From: SIAQ01 sp963767835
GTDB taxonomy: Bacteria > Planctomycetota > Planctomycetia > Gemmatales > Gemmataceae
DNA: 64,000 bases
Direction: 5' to 3'
Assembly: GCA_963767835.1 (NCBI GenBank)
Contig: CAVYFY010000029.1
Coordinates: 68,077-132,076, forward strand
Each line of letters begins with the position of its first letter. The first letter of the stretch is position 1. Below, piece by piece: positions 63,248 to 64,000 of the stretch. The notes beneath the pieces were generated by a model, which worked only from the letters and a program-made list of their open reading frames with translations, had not been told where the DNA came from and did no database searches. A program made the position numbers and the translations under genes.

Positions 63248-63491
63248 TTTGCACCCCTTTCGTCTTCTTCTTTTTATTGAGCCAGTCGGCCAGGTCCTTG
63301 GGATCAAACAAGAACGTCTGCGGGCCCGCCTCGACGTACGGCAGCTCGCCAGCGTCCTTGATCGCGAAGAGTTGACGCTTGCTGACGCCGATCGCCTTGG
63401 CCGCGTCGTCGGCATTCAGGCCGATGCGCGGCACGGGGGCCAGATCGATCGCTTGCTTGCTGGTCAGTTCTTCGGCGATGCGCGGTCCCAT
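63231..63491 (-). CDS. Excisionase-like helix-turn-helix protein
   Basis: 86 residues. LNADDAAKAIGVSKRQLFAI followed by ELPYVEAGPQTFLFDPKDLADWL is the AlpA/HTH_17 winged-helix of excisionases. It overlaps the integrase by 17 bases, the usual arrangement of a phage- or ICE-type integration module. Confidence 0.82.
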   Translation of the reverse strand: MGPRIAEELTSKQAIDLAPVPRIGLNADDAAKAIGVSKRQLFAIKDAGELPYVEAGPQTFLFDPKDLADWLNKKKKTKGVQNGERE

Positions 63492-63612
63492 GTCCGTCTC
63501 CGGTTGCTGGCTTTCTCATTGCTCCTTGCGTCGGTCCACTTCAAATGCTCCTCTTCATCTCCGCGACCGAGCCGGCCGCTGCGGCCTGCATGCGCGGCCG
63601 GCTCGGCGCAGG

Positions 63613-63897
63613 CTATGACGTCGAGCCAATGATCACTCGCACGTTAACGATCATTCCGGCGATGCCGAGCCGCTTCAGCTTCCGCTGCGCCCGCTCCAGC
63701 GCCTCGTTCGCGGCCGGCCCGAACAGGGCGACGTGGCGGATGCTTTTTGTTGTCAGCACCCCATTGCCACGGCGGAAGGCGCGAAAATAGCTGCTTCCGG
63801 CTAGGGCGAGCACGTGGACAGGCCAATGGGTTTTCTCCTGGGGATTCGAGCCGTCGCCATCACAGCGATCACCGGCAGGGAGCGAGTAATCGTGCAT
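63613..63897 (-). CDS. Hypothetical protein of the integrated element
   Basis: 94 residues from MHDYSLPAGDRCDGDGSNPQ; LALAGSSYFRAFRRGNGVLT and EALERAQRKLKRLGIAG. GGAGG before the ATG at 63897 supports this start. No family recognised. Confidence 0.55.
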   Translation of the reverse strand: MHDYSLPAGDRCDGDGSNPQEKTHWPVHVLALAGSSYFRAFRRGNGVLTTKSIRHVALFGPAANEALERAQRKLKRLGIAGMIVNVRVIIGSTS

Positions 63898-63908
63898 TTT
63901 TTCCTCCA

Positions 63909-64000
63909 TCAAGCGCCGACGCGAACCGCCGGCACTGCAAAGTCCTCGAATCGCAACTGTTGCTTGACGTAGATGAGCTTCGCCGCGCCGATTGGACCGT
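63909..64000 (-). CDS. C-terminal end of an unknown protein (partial)
   Basis: 30 codons that end GPIGAAKLIYVKQQLRFEDF then AVPAVRVGA. The gene continues beyond the right edge. Its stop lies next to the ribosome binding site of the preceding hypothetical gene, suggesting one operon. Confidence 0.5.
   Translation of the reverse strand, partial: GPIGAAKLIYVKQQLRFEDFAVPAVRVGA

Overview
The window is bacterial, GC-rich and almost certainly from a planctomycete close to the Gemmata group. The evidence is gene content: two DUF1549/DUF1553 cytochrome-like proteins, a DUF1501 Tat protein, a DUF6797 protein, two DUF1559 prepilin-like proteins, DUF4058, Uma2, a BBP7-like outer-membrane barrel, PhoPQ-related hydrolase, plus KdsA, MurB, FtsQ and GlmS, which fit a diderm cell with peptidoglycan and LPS. 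No rRNA, tRNA or CRISPR array was recognised.

Layout. 1-9.5 kb: a membrane glycosyltransferase (partial), a frameshifted DUF1549/1553 gene, an orphan ParD-like antitoxin overlapping a BamE-like protein, a broken band-7 protein, an outer-membrane barrel and a broken DUF6797 protein. 9.6-12.7 kb: response regulator, Nudix/metallo-beta-lactamase fusion, NifU-like protein and sugar isomerase, coupled by overlapping start/stop codons. 12.7-16.4 kb (minus): Rieske protein, cytochrome b fused to a dihaem cytochrome c, and a small cytochrome c, i.e. an alternative bc complex. 16.5-21.7 kb (minus): kdsA with a coupled lipoprotein, a TPR protein with a tiny basic ORF, DUF4058 and a pterin dehydratase. 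22-28.3 kb: esterase, small genes, argB-argD-argF and an Uma2 gene. 28.4-36 kb: second DUF1549/1553 gene, an accessory patch with a nuclease-like gene and a broken DUF433/DUF5615-type pair, then a binding-protein-like sensor with its histidine kinase. 36-43.7 kb: glmS, a GlmU-like gene, a repeat-rich secreted protein, pdxJ, a membrane protein, a WD40 protein and DUF1501. 44-50.2 kb: a nested mobile island. 50.3-54 kb (minus): three glycosyltransferases. 54-61.7 kb: DUF1559 proteins, lipoproteins, a PhoPQ-related hydrolase, murB-ftsQ and a QueD/PTPS enzyme. 61.9-64 kb (minus): integrase, excisionase-like gene and the edge of an integrated element.

The most interesting structure is in the island. 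A 2.38 kb element (44702-47082) with TGT/ACA ends, several internal copies of an end motif and a perfect 9-bp direct repeat at its borders sits inside the 5' end of an ISKra4-like insertion sequence; the uninterrupted target site is also present in the window (44534-44654). It carries a zinc-ribbon protein, a chimera of a DDE-integrase N terminus with a TniB/TnsC/ExeA-like ATPase, and a CHC2-type zinc-finger protein. It looks like an internally deleted member of a Mu/Tn7-like transposon family.

A second theme is palindromic repeats. At least ten families occupy intergenic spaces, and copies of two families lie in frame inside four protein genes, as Rickettsia palindromic elements do. A third theme is data quality: about a dozen genes, including argD, carry single-base frameshifts of both signs, so most broken genes here are more likely assembly errors than real pseudogenes.
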